DNA of 64,000 nucleotides from Gordonia polyisoprenivorans NBRC 16320 = JCM 10675 (GTDB lineage Bacteria > Actinomycetota > Actinomycetes > Mycobacteriales > Mycobacteriaceae): positions 94,178 to 158,177 of the forward strand of contig NZ_BAEI01000039.1 in NCBI RefSeq assembly GCF_000241325.1, written 5' to 3'. Position numbers and translations under genes: made by a program. The notes under the pieces are model-generated. The model was not told where the DNA came from. It saw nothing but the letters and a program-made list of their open reading frames with translations, and searched no databases. Positions 26,702 to 37,084 of the stretch are shown here, piece after piece (the first letter of the stretch is position 1; the number at the start of each line of letters is the position of its first letter).

Positions 26702-27632
26702 TCACGCTGCCATCAAGGCGAAGTGGGTCAGCCACCGACGGATGCGGGTGACGACGGTCCCGGCTTCGAGGTCGGCCCACACCCAGCGGATGACCATGAT
26801 GCCTTGGGCGCGTAAGCGGTCTTCGCGAATCTTTTCGCGGGTGACGGCGTCGGCCGCATCCTCTCCTGGCCGTAAGTGCTTCTGATACTTGACTTTTCCG
26901 TCGAACTCGCCGACGAGGACTCCACTCCAATCGAAGTCGGTCCGGGCGATCTCGTTGCCCTCCGCGTCGTAGAAGCGGTGCTGGAGCCGTGCCGAGGGAA
27001 TGCCGGCTTCGATCATCTGTGCTCGGCTCCTCCGACTCGCCGGGGCTTTCAGCGTTGCCGTCGGCGTGATGCAGAGCGCGCCGCGCGACGCCGACCCCAC
27101 GTCGAACCCCGCGCAGCAACGACTCCATCGTCGCCCGATCGGCGCCGGCACGCAGCGCCGCGTCGAAGACTGCAAGTGCCCCGGCGAATCCCGCCGTGGT
27201 GGTGCACGCCACGTCGACGGCCACGTACTCAATACCTGGAACGATGACGCCGTCGATCTCGATGAGGTGGTCGGGAGGAACGATGCCGACGTGGTTGTGT
27301 CGCGTCGCTGTTCGTCCGCCACCGCGAGCGCGGCCGGTGGTCGTGTGGATGCGGCGGAAGTTGGGTGAGAGCATCGGCAGCCGGTGCAGTGCGGCAGCGG
27401 ATTGGTGGCTGGGTACCGACTCGTCAAATCGTCCAAGGCGGCTGGTGGCGATGACGGCCAAGCGATGGATTTCGGCGCGTTCACGGTGCTGCGCGGGGAT
27501 GTAGGCGCCTCTTACCAGTTGGGTGATTTCGCCGTGGCTGCGTGCTCTGGCGAGATCGGTGTCGGTGAAACCGGCCGTAAGGCAGGCGTGTCGGTAGATG
27601 ATGTCATGTTCGTCTGTGGGAAAGCGTGTCAT
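26702..27632 (-). pseudogene. Frameshifted DUF559/AbiEi-like protein gene
   Basis: The N-terminal part (start MTRFPTDEHDIIYRHACLTA at 27632) reads in one frame to about base 27030; the C-terminal part (AQMIEAGIPSARLQHRFYDA to ALMAA, ending at 26702) continues in another. Deleting one base in the GAGTCGGAGGAGCC run near 27027-27033 joins them into a sensible protein of about 309 residues. The C-terminus, with FDWSGVLVGEFDGKVKY and IMVIRWVWADL, resembles DUF559/endonuclease-like ends of actinobacterial AbiEi-type antitoxin proteins, and the N-terminus has the RGAYIP region of that group. The cause may be real decay or a sequencing error. It is flanked by the two palindromic repeats. Confidence 0.7.
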
Positions 27633-27679
27633 GCAGGGTTGGACGCACGAGGGGACGGATCGGCTCCATCGACACCAAG

Positions 27680-27732
27680 ACGCGGCCTGAACTCGTAGAC
27701 GCGGTCTTTGCACGGGCCGCGTTCACGAGTTC
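27680..27732. repeat. Palindromic repeat, copy 2 (probable terminator after VOC gene)
   Basis: Second copy of the 53-bp palindromic unit, in direct orientation to copy 1, differing at two positions in the right half. Left arm 27689-27706, loop 27707-27714, right arm 27715-27732. It lies between the start of the broken gene and the end of the VOC gene, where it could terminate the latter. Confidence 0.8.
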
Positions 27733-27767
27733 ATGCCGCGCCGGGCAGGCGCCGCCCGATCCGTCGC

Positions 27768-28571
27768 CTACATCCCGGCCGGCGGGTGGCCGAGGCAGAT
27801 CATCGCGCCGAACGGGTCCTTGATGACGGCGAGGGTGCCGTACGGGGTGTCCTCGCCGGGCATGACGATCTCACCGCCGAGACCGGCGGCCTGTGCGACG
27901 GTCGCGGCGACGTCGTCGACGCAGATGTAGATCTGCCAGAACGACGGGGCGTCGCCGAACAGTCCGGTGGCGTCCATGACGCCGGCGTACGCGGTCTCCC
28001 CGAAGAACAGCTGCGAGTAGCGCAGCGGCCCGCCGGGGGCGACCTCCTGACCGGTGTTGTCGATGACGGTGTCGGCGCGGGCGCCAACGGTCTCGGTGTA
28101 GAACGCGAGTGAGGCCGGGTAGTCGCGGGTGGCGAGTTCGAACCAGTAGGGCGCTCCGTGCACACCCCACTCGGTGAAACCATGATGCTGGTTGGGCTTC
28201 CAGAACCCGATGACGGCTCCGGCGTTGTCGACGGTGACCATCATGGTGCCCTCCTCGCCGACTGCCATGGGCGGCACCATGATCGAACCACCCGCGGCTT
28301 CGACGTTCTTGACGGTGGTCTCCGGGTCATCGGTACGCAGGTAGAGCGACCAGATGTCGGACGGGCCACCACCTTCGGCCATGTACGGACTGAGCCCGGC
28401 GACGCGTTTGCCGTGCAGGGTGAAGTTCTGATAGCCGCCGAACTCCTCGCGTGGTGGACCTTCGACCTCCCAGCCGAAGAGGGCCTGGTAGAACTCGGCG
28501 GCCTTCGCCGGCTCGCTGCTCATCAGGTCGAACCAGATCGGTGCGCCCACGGGGGCGGAATATGCGGTCAT
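27768..28571 (-). CDS. VOC-superfamily protein, two glyoxalase-like domains
   Basis: 267 residues with two vicinal-oxygen-chelate modules (about 8-125 and 138-262). Each begins with a PIWFDL or PYWFEL strand and includes a YQALFGWEVE or YTETVGARAD helix. Such double-module proteins in actinobacteria are often annotated as glyoxalase/bleomycin-resistance or hydroxylase-like, usually without known substrate. AGGAG precedes the ATG at 28571. It is monocistronic: the LysR gene upstream starts beyond an 85-bp gap, and a palindromic repeat follows it. A longer in-frame reading to 28811 crosses LysR coding sequence and is rejected. Confidence 0.8.
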   Translation of the reverse strand: MTAYSAPVGAPIWFDLMSSEPAKAAEFYQALFGWEVEGPPREEFGGYQNFTLHGKRVAGLSPYMAEGGGPSDIWSLYLRTDDPETTVKNVEAAGGSIMVPPMAVGEEGTMMVTVDNAGAVIGFWKPNQHHGFTEWGVHGAPYWFELATRDYPASLAFYTETVGARADTVIDNTGQEVAPGGPLRYSQLFFGETAYAGVMDATGLFGDAPSFWQIYICVDDVAATVAQAAGLGGEIVMPGEDTPYGTLAVIKDPFGAMICLGHPPAGM

Positions 28572-28656
28572 GGTGAACTCCTGTTTCCGATGACGATTGG
28601 TGACAGACGATTGGTGCCAGAGGTGAGACCTCCATCCTCGTCGAAACTCATCGGTG

Positions 28657-29568
28657 TCACGGCCGACCTGCCGATCTCGTGACGTGCGTGAGGAAGTCGC
28701 GTGCCGCACCGGCGCGCGGTTCGTCGCCACCGATCCACACCGCCCGCAGGGCGCGGCGCAGATCGAGCCCGGACACCGGCACGGCGGTGAGCCGACGACC
28801 GAGGTCGTCACGTACCGACAGATCGGACACGACCGCCGGTCCGGCGCCGGCGATGACCGCCGAGCGTACTGCCGCGGTCGTCGACAACTCGAGCACCGGT
28901 TGTGCCCGGGACATGTCGGGGTCGTGGGCCGCGGCCAGCATGGTGTCCAGGAAGAGTCTTGTCCCGGAACCGGATTCGCGGGTCACCAGCGGGGTGCGGG
29001 CCAACTCGTCGGCGCTCACCGCCGTGCGCCGACGAGTCCACGGATGCCCGGGCGGTACGACGAGCACCAGGGTGTCGTGGGCCACGACGCGACTGCGTAC
29101 CCCGGGGGCCACCTGCGGGCCCTCGACGAAGCCGAGTTCGACGTCGCCGGACCGGACCAGCTCGCAGGCGTGCTCGGAGTTCGTCGCGGTGAACGACACC
29201 TTGGGTGCGTGCTCGACGCTCTGCCCGAACGACACCAACCATTGCGGAAGGAGATGTTCGGCAACTGTCAGACTGGCGGCCAGCCGCAGCTCGTCGCGTC
29301 GTTCGCGACGTAGCGCGGCGAGCCCGGCGTCGAACTCCGAGGCCAGGCCGAGAAGCCGATCAGCCCACTCCGACACCAGGATTCCGGCCTCGGTGGGTGC
29401 GGTGCCGGTAGGGGAGCGGGTCAGCAGCGAGACCCCGAGCGTGGCCTCCAGTGCCCGCATCCGTGCCGACACGGCCTGCTGGGTGATCCCCAACTCGCCT
29501 GCGGCGGCGTTGAGGCTGCCGGTGGTGACCACTGCGAGCAGTGTCTCCACCGAGGGTAGGTCGGGCAT
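28657..29568 (-). CDS. LysR-family transcriptional regulator
   Basis: 303 residues. The winged HTH (about 1-60) has LAVVTTGSLNAAAGELGITQQAVSARMRALE, and the C-terminal part is a periplasmic-binding-like effector domain. It is divergent from the TDT-type transporter gene at 29668, the standard layout for a LysR regulator and its target. A palindrome at 29592-29612 lies between them. The ATG at 29568 matches the usual LysR N-terminus; GTG or TTG codons at 29583 and 29580 are also possible. Confidence 0.85.
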   Translation of the reverse strand: MPDLPSVETLLAVVTTGSLNAAAGELGITQQAVSARMRALEATLGVSLLTRSPTGTAPTEAGILVSEWADRLLGLASEFDAGLAALRRERRDELRLAASLTVAEHLLPQWLVSFGQSVEHAPKVSFTATNSEHACELVRSGDVELGFVEGPQVAPGVRSRVVAHDTLVLVVPPGHPWTRRRTAVSADELARTPLVTRESGSGTRLFLDTMLAAAHDPDMSRAQPVLELSTTAAVRSAVIAGAGPAVVSDLSVRDDLGRRLTAVPVSGLDLRRALRAVWIGGDEPRAGAARDFLTHVTRSAGRP

Positions 29569-29591
29569 GCGCGGACTCAACACCCTCCCAG

Positions 29592-29612
29592 GTTACAACC
29601 ATCCGTTGTAAC
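29592..29612. promoter_or_regulatory. Palindromic operator candidate between LysR and TDT genes
   Basis: GTTACAAC at 29592-29599 and GTTGTAAC at 29605-29612 form perfect 8-bp arms around 5 bp. The core fits the T-N11-A rule of LysR sites (TTACAA to TTGTAA). Position between the divergent pair makes it the likely binding site. Confidence 0.65.
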
Positions 29613-29667
29613 TCTTGCAGGGAATCGCCCTCTACCTGCCGCGACGTCGATCGGCGAGCGTAGGTGC

Positions 29668-30807
29668 ATGACGTTGCGCGAACCACCGGTCCGGACCCAC
29701 TTCGCCCATGTGCCGCCGAACTGGTTCGCGACGGTGATGGGCACCGGCATCCTCGCCGTCGCCGCGCACGGGCTCGGCCACGGCACACTGCTGACCGCGC
29801 TGTCGATCGTGTTCTGGTTGCTCGCGTGCCTCGTCTACCTCGGGGTGATCGCCGCGACCGTCATGCACTGGCGTCGCCACCGCGACGCCGCACGCGCCCA
29901 CCTGCGGCATCCGGTGATCGCGCACTTCTACGGCGCGGTGCCGATGGCGACGCTGACCGTCGGCACGTCGACCCTGGTGGCCGGCGTCCACGTGATCGGG
30001 CCGAGCGCCGCGCTCGTCATCGACGTCGTGTGCTTCACCCTCGGCACGCTCGGCGGAGTCGCGACGGCACTGTTGATTCCGGCCCGCCACCTCCTCGGCC
30101 GAGCGGGGGACCCCGAAGGGCCGAACCGGCCGGAATCGAACCGGCCGGAACCGTTCGGGGGTTGGCTGATGTCGGTGGTCCCGCCGATGGTGTCGGCATC
30201 GGCGGCCGCGGTGCTCGCCGGGGCGTTCGACGAGCCCGGTGCACGCCGCGCGCTGCTGGTCATCGGGGTCGCGGCCTTCGTGTTCTCGCTGGTCCTCGCC
30301 GCGCCGATCGTGGTCTCGGTGATCGGTTCCCTGGTGACGCGCGGAACGGGGCCCACCGGCCTGGCACCGACATGGTGGATCGTCCTCGGACCGCTCGGAC
30401 AATCGGTGACCGCGGCGTGCCTGCTCGCCCACGTTGCCACCGGGGTGACCGGAGCGGCTACCGCCGGCGTCCTCGGCGCCCTCGCCCACGACTACGCGCT
30501 CGCGGTGTGGGCCGCGGCGGTGATCTGGATCGTCGTCGCCACCGCCATCACCGCGCGGTCGGTACGCCGCGGACTGCCGTTCGGCCTGACCTGGTGGTCG
30601 TTCACCTTCCCGCTGGGCACCTTCGTGACCGGGTCGTCGGCATTGGCGGCGACCACCGGGCACACGATGTTCGCGGTGATCGCAGGCGCAGGATTCGTTG
30701 CCCTGTTCCTGGCCTGGGGGATCGTCGCGGCCCGGACCGTCGCCGGGATCGTCGACGGTGCGTTGCTCGCCGCCCCCGCAGGAGCGCGTGGCACGCTGGG
30801 ACGGTGA
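29668..30807 (+). CDS. TDT/SLAC1-type transporter (TehA-like)
   Basis: 379 residues with about ten transmembrane helices. The start HFAHVPPNWFATVMGTGILA and the segment WWSFTFPLGTF are typical of the tellurite-resistance/dicarboxylate transporter family, which includes TehA, Mae1 and plant SLAC1 anion channels. Substrates in the family include C4-dicarboxylates, sulfite and anions; none can be chosen here. Probably regulated by the divergent LysR protein. Its TGA overlaps the GTG of the next gene. Confidence 0.85.
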   Translation: MTLREPPVRTHFAHVPPNWFATVMGTGILAVAAHGLGHGTLLTALSIVFWLLACLVYLGVIAATVMHWRRHRDAARAHLRHPVIAHFYGAVPMATLTVGTSTLVAGVHVIGPSAALVIDVVCFTLGTLGGVATALLIPARHLLGRAGDPEGPNRPESNRPEPFGGWLMSVVPPMVSASAAAVLAGAFDEPGARRALLVIGVAAFVFSLVLAAPIVVSVIGSLVTRGTGPTGLAPTWWIVLGPLGQSVTAACLLAHVATGVTGAATAGVLGALAHDYALAVWAAAVIWIVVATAITARSVRRGLPFGLTWWSFTFPLGTFVTGSSALAATTGHTMFAVIAGAGFVALFLAWGIVAARTVAGIVDGALLAAPAGARGTLGR

Positions 30808-31340
30808 GCCTCGAGAGAATTCGGCCGTTCCTGTGGCCGGCGTTGGTGGTCGTGGGTCTGGCGATCGTGGGCTGCGCGCAAGCGAGCTGGGGTGCCTCCG
30901 ATCAGGGGGCGCAACTTCAGGTGAGCGGGCTCGGAGGGGTCAGCGCCAGAGCGGCCGCGACCGCCGACGTCGAGGCGGCCTTCTCCGCCCACACCGAACG
31001 GCCGGCGTTGCTCACTCTTGTGTTCGGCATCGTCATCGCCCTGGCGGCGCTGCTGGGTTGGTGGAAGCCGTTTCGCCGCAACACCATCGGCGTACTCGCC
31101 GTGTCGGCGGTGATCGTGGCGGCGGGGGTGGCGACGATCGTCGTGGCCGCGATGGTGATCGCCGACCCGGCGGGGCACCTGTTCGACGCCGCGGTCAACG
31201 ATGCCATCGACGCGCCGGGCCCGCTGTTGTCGCCGGCGTGGGGCGTGATCGCCACCCTGATCCTCGCGGTGCTGAGCGTGGTGCTCGCACCGCTCACCAG
31301 TATCCGTCGGGGTCTGATTCGGGAGACTGCGCCGGGATGA
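30804..31340 (+). CDS. Four-helix membrane protein of unknown function
   Basis: 178 residues with four predicted transmembrane helices, including PALVVVGLAIVGCAQASW, LVFGIVIALAALLGWW and VIVAAGVATIVVAAMVIA. A loop of about 45 residues after helix 1 is likely extracytoplasmic. The GTG at 30804 overlaps the transporter stop (GTGA), so both are translated together. No family is recognised. The 3' end overlaps the convergent gene at 31294 by 47 bp. Confidence 0.7.
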   Translation: MSLERIRPFLWPALVVVGLAIVGCAQASWGASDQGAQLQVSGLGGVSARAAATADVEAAFSAHTERPALLTLVFGIVIALAALLGWWKPFRRNTIGVLAVSAVIVAAGVATIVVAAMVIADPAGHLFDAAVNDAIDAPGPLLSPAWGVIATLILAVLSVVLAPLTSIRRGLIRETAPG

Positions 31341-31656
31341 TCCCCTCGGCGACACCGTGATCGATACTCGCCGAGAGTCGCGGACACGTCCGCATCATCG
31401 CCGGGTTGCCGCCGATCCGCCGGATCTCCTCGAGTTCGTCGCAGCGCGCCCGGGCGCTGGGGTTCCACTGCACGCTGGTGTGGTGCGGACTGGTCTTCTT
31501 GACCATCACACAGGCGTGGCAGGACCGGCATTCGATCTCCGTCATACCGCCGCGCAGATAGTGGTCGCGGTCGCGGGCGGTGGCCTCGTGAACCCGGGCG
31601 AGGAGTTGCGGGTCGTCGGTGTGGTCGGGAGCCTTTGCCCAGCCCGCGCGGGTCAT
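31294..31656 (-). CDS. Cys-rich small protein linked to kshA (Rv3527-like position)
   Basis: 120 residues with four Cys: ECRSCHACVM (residues 42-49), CDELEE and RTCPRL. The CxxCxxC cluster suggests zinc or iron-sulfur binding; His residues lie between. Its ATG is 4 bp after the kshA stop, so it is co-transcribed with the oxygenase. In M. tuberculosis an uncharacterised small gene (Rv3527) also adjoins kshA; I infer correspondence by position only. It may help cofactor loading or electron delivery, unproved. Confidence 0.7.
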   Translation of the reverse strand: MTRAGWAKAPDHTDDPQLLARVHEATARDRDHYLRGGMTEIECRSCHACVMVKKTSPHHTSVQWNPSARARCDELEEIRRIGGNPAMMRTCPRLSASIDHGVAEGIIPAQSPESDPDGYW

Positions 31657-31660
31657 CGGT

Positions 31661-32875
31661 TCAGACCCGCGACTCAGTCGTCTCGGCGGACGAGTCGGCC
31701 TGTTGCGCCTCGAGTTCCTCGCGGCGCCGAATGTTCTCCTGCACTTCGATGTTCCAGCTCTCGACGGCCTTGGTGGTGTCGATCTCGTACTCGAAGCGCT
31801 GGGTCATCTCGTCGGTGACATCGGCCTTGTCGACGTAGAACTGCTCGTACCAGCGACGCAGCTGATAGACCGGTCCGTCCTCCTCGACGAGGAGTGGATT
31901 GTCGATGCGCGTCTTGTGCTTCCAGATCTCGACGTCCTGCAGGAAACCGACCTCGATGCCCGCGGTGATCTTCTGGGCCATCTTGTCGGCCTGCTCCGGT
32001 GAGAGGCCCTCGGGGATCTTGGCCATCACGCCATACATGAGGACGAACGAATTGGCGTCGATGGGGTAGTGGCAGTTGGTGAGGATGGTCTCGATGGCGT
32101 AGCCGCCGTAGTACTGCACCATCGGATTCAGCATGTACGAGGGCCCGTAATAGGCCGCGATCGACTCCAGGCGGGTGTCGCCGTAGGCGGTGCCCAACGA
32201 GATGTCGGGGCGCCCATGGGAATTCATGTATTGCGCCGCGGTCTCACCCTCGAAGACGTTCTTGAAGTAGTCTGGGAGTGCGAAGTGCACGTAGAAGAAG
32301 TGCGCCATGTCGACGACGTTGTCGATGATCTCGCGGCAGTTGGAACCCTCGATGACGATCCGATTCCACGTCCACGCGGTCCACTCGTCGCTGTCGACCT
32401 CCGACAGCTCCGGGATGATGATTTCCTCCGGGGGAGGATTGCCTTCCGGGTCGTTGTAGACGAACACCTGCCCGTTGCGAACCATGGTCGGCCACGCCCG
32501 GGTCTTGGCGAGCTTCGGGTTGCGCTTGGCATAGGGAACACCGGCGCAGCGTCCGTTGCCCTTCCACAGCCAGCCGTGGAACGGGCAGGCGACGTTGTCA
32601 CCCTTGACGCTGCCCTGTGACAGATCGCCACCCATGTGTCGGCAGTAGGCGTCGAGCACCTGGATCTGTCCCGACGTGTCGGTCCAGACGACGAGCTTGG
32701 TGCCGAAGATCTGCACCGAGTGCGGCTTGCCGTCGGCGAACTCGCCCACCAGGCCCAGGCAGTGCCATCCGCGGGCGAAGCGGGTCGGTGGGGTGCCGGT
32801 GTCGATCTCCCGCACGCCCGAATCGGCCGCGTCGGCGGCCGAGGTTGCGGTCGGGGTGCCTGTGCTCACAGCCAT
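31661..32875 (-). CDS. kshA: 3-ketosteroid 9alpha-hydroxylase oxygenase KshA
   Basis: 404-residue Rieske oxygenase. The Rieske centre is C78-x-H80 and C97-x2-H100 (YCRHMGG, CPFHGW); the mononuclear iron site begins N186-x2-D189-x2-H192-x4-H197 (NVVDMAHFFYVH). KshA hydroxylates C9 of 3-ketosteroids, and with KstD causes ring B to open. The reductase KshB is not in the window. GGGAGAG precedes the ATG at 32875; the longer in-frame reading to 33013 passes through the KstR box. Divergent from hsaA, with KstR boxes between. Confidence 0.94.
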   Translation of the reverse strand: MAVSTGTPTATSAADAADSGVREIDTGTPPTRFARGWHCLGLVGEFADGKPHSVQIFGTKLVVWTDTSGQIQVLDAYCRHMGGDLSQGSVKGDNVACPFHGWLWKGNGRCAGVPYAKRNPKLAKTRAWPTMVRNGQVFVYNDPEGNPPPEEIIIPELSEVDSDEWTAWTWNRIVIEGSNCREIIDNVVDMAHFFYVHFALPDYFKNVFEGETAAQYMNSHGRPDISLGTAYGDTRLESIAAYYGPSYMLNPMVQYYGGYAIETILTNCHYPIDANSFVLMYGVMAKIPEGLSPEQADKMAQKITAGIEVGFLQDVEIWKHKTRIDNPLLVEEDGPVYQLRRWYEQFYVDKADVTDEMTQRFEYEIDTTKAVESWNIEVQENIRRREELEAQQADSSAETTESRV

Positions 32876-32923
32876 TCGGATCTCTCCCATCGTGGCGCTG
32901 CATGCGAATCGCGTACAGCCGAT

Positions 32924-32937
32924 ATTAGAACATGTTA
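32924..32937. promoter_or_regulatory. KstR box upstream of kshA
   Basis: TAGAACATGTTACA fully fits the KstR consensus, 49 bp before the kshA start, in the kshA/hsaA divergent region. Confidence 0.85.
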
Positions 32938-33017
32938 CAAAAATAGCAGCGGACCGCGGCCGACGAACCCGGATACGGGCAGGAAATGGGCACAAAGTCC
33001 CAGTACTCGACATAAAT

Positions 33018-33031
33018 GAGAACGTGTTCTA
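33018..33031. promoter_or_regulatory. KstR box upstream of hsaA
   Basis: GAGAACGTGTTCTA matches the KstR consensus except for the first base (G for T). It is 80 bp before the hsaA start and 94 bp from the kshA box, suggesting separate operators for the two divergent transcripts. Confidence 0.75.
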
Positions 33032-33110
33032 GTCTTGGAATCGGTACGCGTCACGCCGGTGCTGGTTGGGGGACGAGCACACGAGAAGACACACAGTGAA
33101 GAGAACAGGG

Positions 33111-35299
<2,189 letters not shown>

Positions 35300-35312
35300 C
35301 GACGAGTCGGCC

Positions 35313-35888
35313 ATGAGCGCCCATACCCCCTACGGCTCTGCCGATTTCGACTCCCGACAGTTCCGCACCGCGATGGGGCAGTTCTGCACCGGCGTCACCG
35401 TGATCACCACGCTCACCGCCGACGACCAGCCGGCCGGATTCGCCTGCCAGTCGTTTGCGGCGTTGTCCCTCGACCCGCCGCTGGTGCTGTTCTGTCCGCA
35501 GAAGACCTCACGAACGTGGTCGGTGATCGAGCAGCGGGGCGCCTTCTGCGTCAACGTGCTCTCGAATCGTCAGCAGGACGTGAGCGCGAATTTCGGTGCG
35601 CCGCGCGAGGACAAGTTCTCCGGCGTGGTGTGGGACCCTTCGCCCGCGGGACTGCCGGTCATCCGGCACTGCCTGACCTGGGCGGAATGCACCATCGACC
35701 AGGTCGCCGACGGTGGTGATCACCACATCGTCATCGGCCGCGCACAGACGCTGGGAGAAGTGTTGCAGGACAAGCCGTTGTTGTTCTACCGCGGCGGATA
35801 CCTCTCCACCGAGCACCCGCGCGTGACTCCCGCGCAGGCCGAACTCGAGAACTTCCTGACCTGGACCGGAGGGGACACCTGGCTATGA
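35313..35888 (+). CDS. hsaB: Flavin reductase HsaB
   Basis: 191 residues of the HpaC-like flavin reductase family, with the start FRTAMGQFCTGVTVITT, the FACQSFAALSLDPPLVLF strand pair and DHHIVIGRAQTL. It supplies reduced FMN/FAD to HsaA. The ATG at 35313 is 13 bp after hsaC; a longer reading from 35178 overlaps hsaC. Its stop overlaps the next start (ATGA at 35885-35888), linking the core hsa genes to three uncharacterised ones. Confidence 0.93.
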   Translation: MSAHTPYGSADFDSRQFRTAMGQFCTGVTVITTLTADDQPAGFACQSFAALSLDPPLVLFCPQKTSRTWSVIEQRGAFCVNVLSNRQQDVSANFGAPREDKFSGVVWDPSPAGLPVIRHCLTWAECTIDQVADGGDHHIVIGRAQTLGEVLQDKPLLFYRGGYLSTEHPRVTPAQAELENFLTWTGGDTWL

Positions 35889-37084
35889 GTGCACCGAGCA
35901 TCACGATCGCCGAACAGGCCACCAAGCCGTTCACCGATGCCATCGCCGAGGCCGAGAAGCTGATCCGTTCAGCGGAATTCGTGAGCAGCGAACAGGATCT
36001 GGCCGAGGGTCTCGACTATCTCGCCGGCAGCATCTCGGCGATCGGTCACCTGGTTCGTACCCGCAACCTCAGCCACCCGGTGTTCGTCGCCTCGACCGGG
36101 CCGTACACCAAGATGGGCCTGGACAACCCCGACACCCTCTACTATCACGCCGACATCGACCCCGCCGGAACCTACCGGGTGTGGGGTCGGCGGGGCACCA
36201 CTGCCGACCTGAGTTTTCAAGTGCTGCGCGGAGATTACACCCCCGATGAGGTCCCGGGCGGTGACGATGCGTTCGACGACCGGCGCATCACCATCGCCGA
36301 CGACGGCGTCTTCGAGATCGTCTTCCGCCCCGCGGGCAGCGCACCGGGCGGCGCGGACGAGTTCGTCCTGCCCGACGGCGCCACCACACTGTCGGTGCGC
36401 GAGGTCTACTCCGACTGGGCGCAGCGCAAGGGTGCCATTGCCATCGAACGCGTCGACACGAGCGGAACCGCGCCCACCGAACCGGATCTCGAACGCGTCA
36501 CGCGTCGCTACCGGACCGCGGCCAAGATGTTGACCGCGCGCATCAACACCTGGTTCAACTTTCCCAAGTGGTTCTACCTCGACGAGCCGGTGAACACCTT
36601 CACCCCGCCGCGGTTGACACCCGGTGGGCTGGCCACCCAGTTCTCGTCGGTCGGCCACTATCGTCTTGCCCCCGACGAGGCGATCCTCGTCACCGTCCCG
36701 AAGTCCGAGGCGCCCTACCAGGGATTCCAGCTCGGCAGCCTCTGGTACATCTCACTGGACTACGTCCATCATCAAACGAGCCTGAATTCGGCTCAGGCGC
36801 AGGTCGATCCAGACGGCATGATCCGCATGGTGATCTCCCACACCGATCCGCACATCACCAACTGGATCGAGACCACCGGGCGCGAACGCGGGATCATGCA
36901 GTTCCGCTGGCAGCGGACCGACCGAGCGATCACCGGCGAACAGGGCCCGACGGCACAGGTCATCGACGTCGGCGACGTGGCGGCGCACCTGCCGTATCTC
37001 GAGCACAACCGGATCGACGCGGACGGCTGGGCGCAACGAATAGCGCAGCGGCAGCGAGGCTTTGCCGAGAGGATGCTCGCATGA
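35885..37084 (+). CDS. DUF1214-like protein in the hsa operon (Rv3531c-like)
   Basis: 399 residues, no signal peptide or membrane segment. The C-terminal third resembles DUF1214, with APYQGFQLGSLWYISLDY and MIRMVISHTDPHITNWIETTG. Its gene order before an SDR and a sulfotransferase-like gene mirrors Rv3531c-Rv3530c-Rv3529c of M. tuberculosis, also in the steroid region. No activity is known to me. Translational coupling to hsaB suggests a role in, or protection from, ring degradation intermediates. Confidence 0.75.
   Translation: MSAPSITIAEQATKPFTDAIAEAEKLIRSAEFVSSEQDLAEGLDYLAGSISAIGHLVRTRNLSHPVFVASTGPYTKMGLDNPDTLYYHADIDPAGTYRVWGRRGTTADLSFQVLRGDYTPDEVPGGDDAFDDRRITIADDGVFEIVFRPAGSAPGGADEFVLPDGATTLSVREVYSDWAQRKGAIAIERVDTSGTAPTEPDLERVTRRYRTAAKMLTARINTWFNFPKWFYLDEPVNTFTPPRLTPGGLATQFSSVGHYRLAPDEAILVTVPKSEAPYQGFQLGSLWYISLDYVHHQTSLNSAQAQVDPDGMIRMVISHTDPHITNWIETTGRERGIMQFRWQRTDRAITGEQGPTAQVIDVGDVAAHLPYLEHNRIDADGWAQRIAQRQRGFAERMLA

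Noticed and set aside
26481..27713. 410-codon minus-strand frame as one intact protein
   Set aside because: Only its first part is family-like; after about 27030 the sense moves to another frame, and its end overlaps hsaF antisense.
29632..30663. 343-codon minus-strand frame over the TDT gene
   Set aside because: Antisense shadow; the plus strand encodes a recognisable ten-helix transporter.
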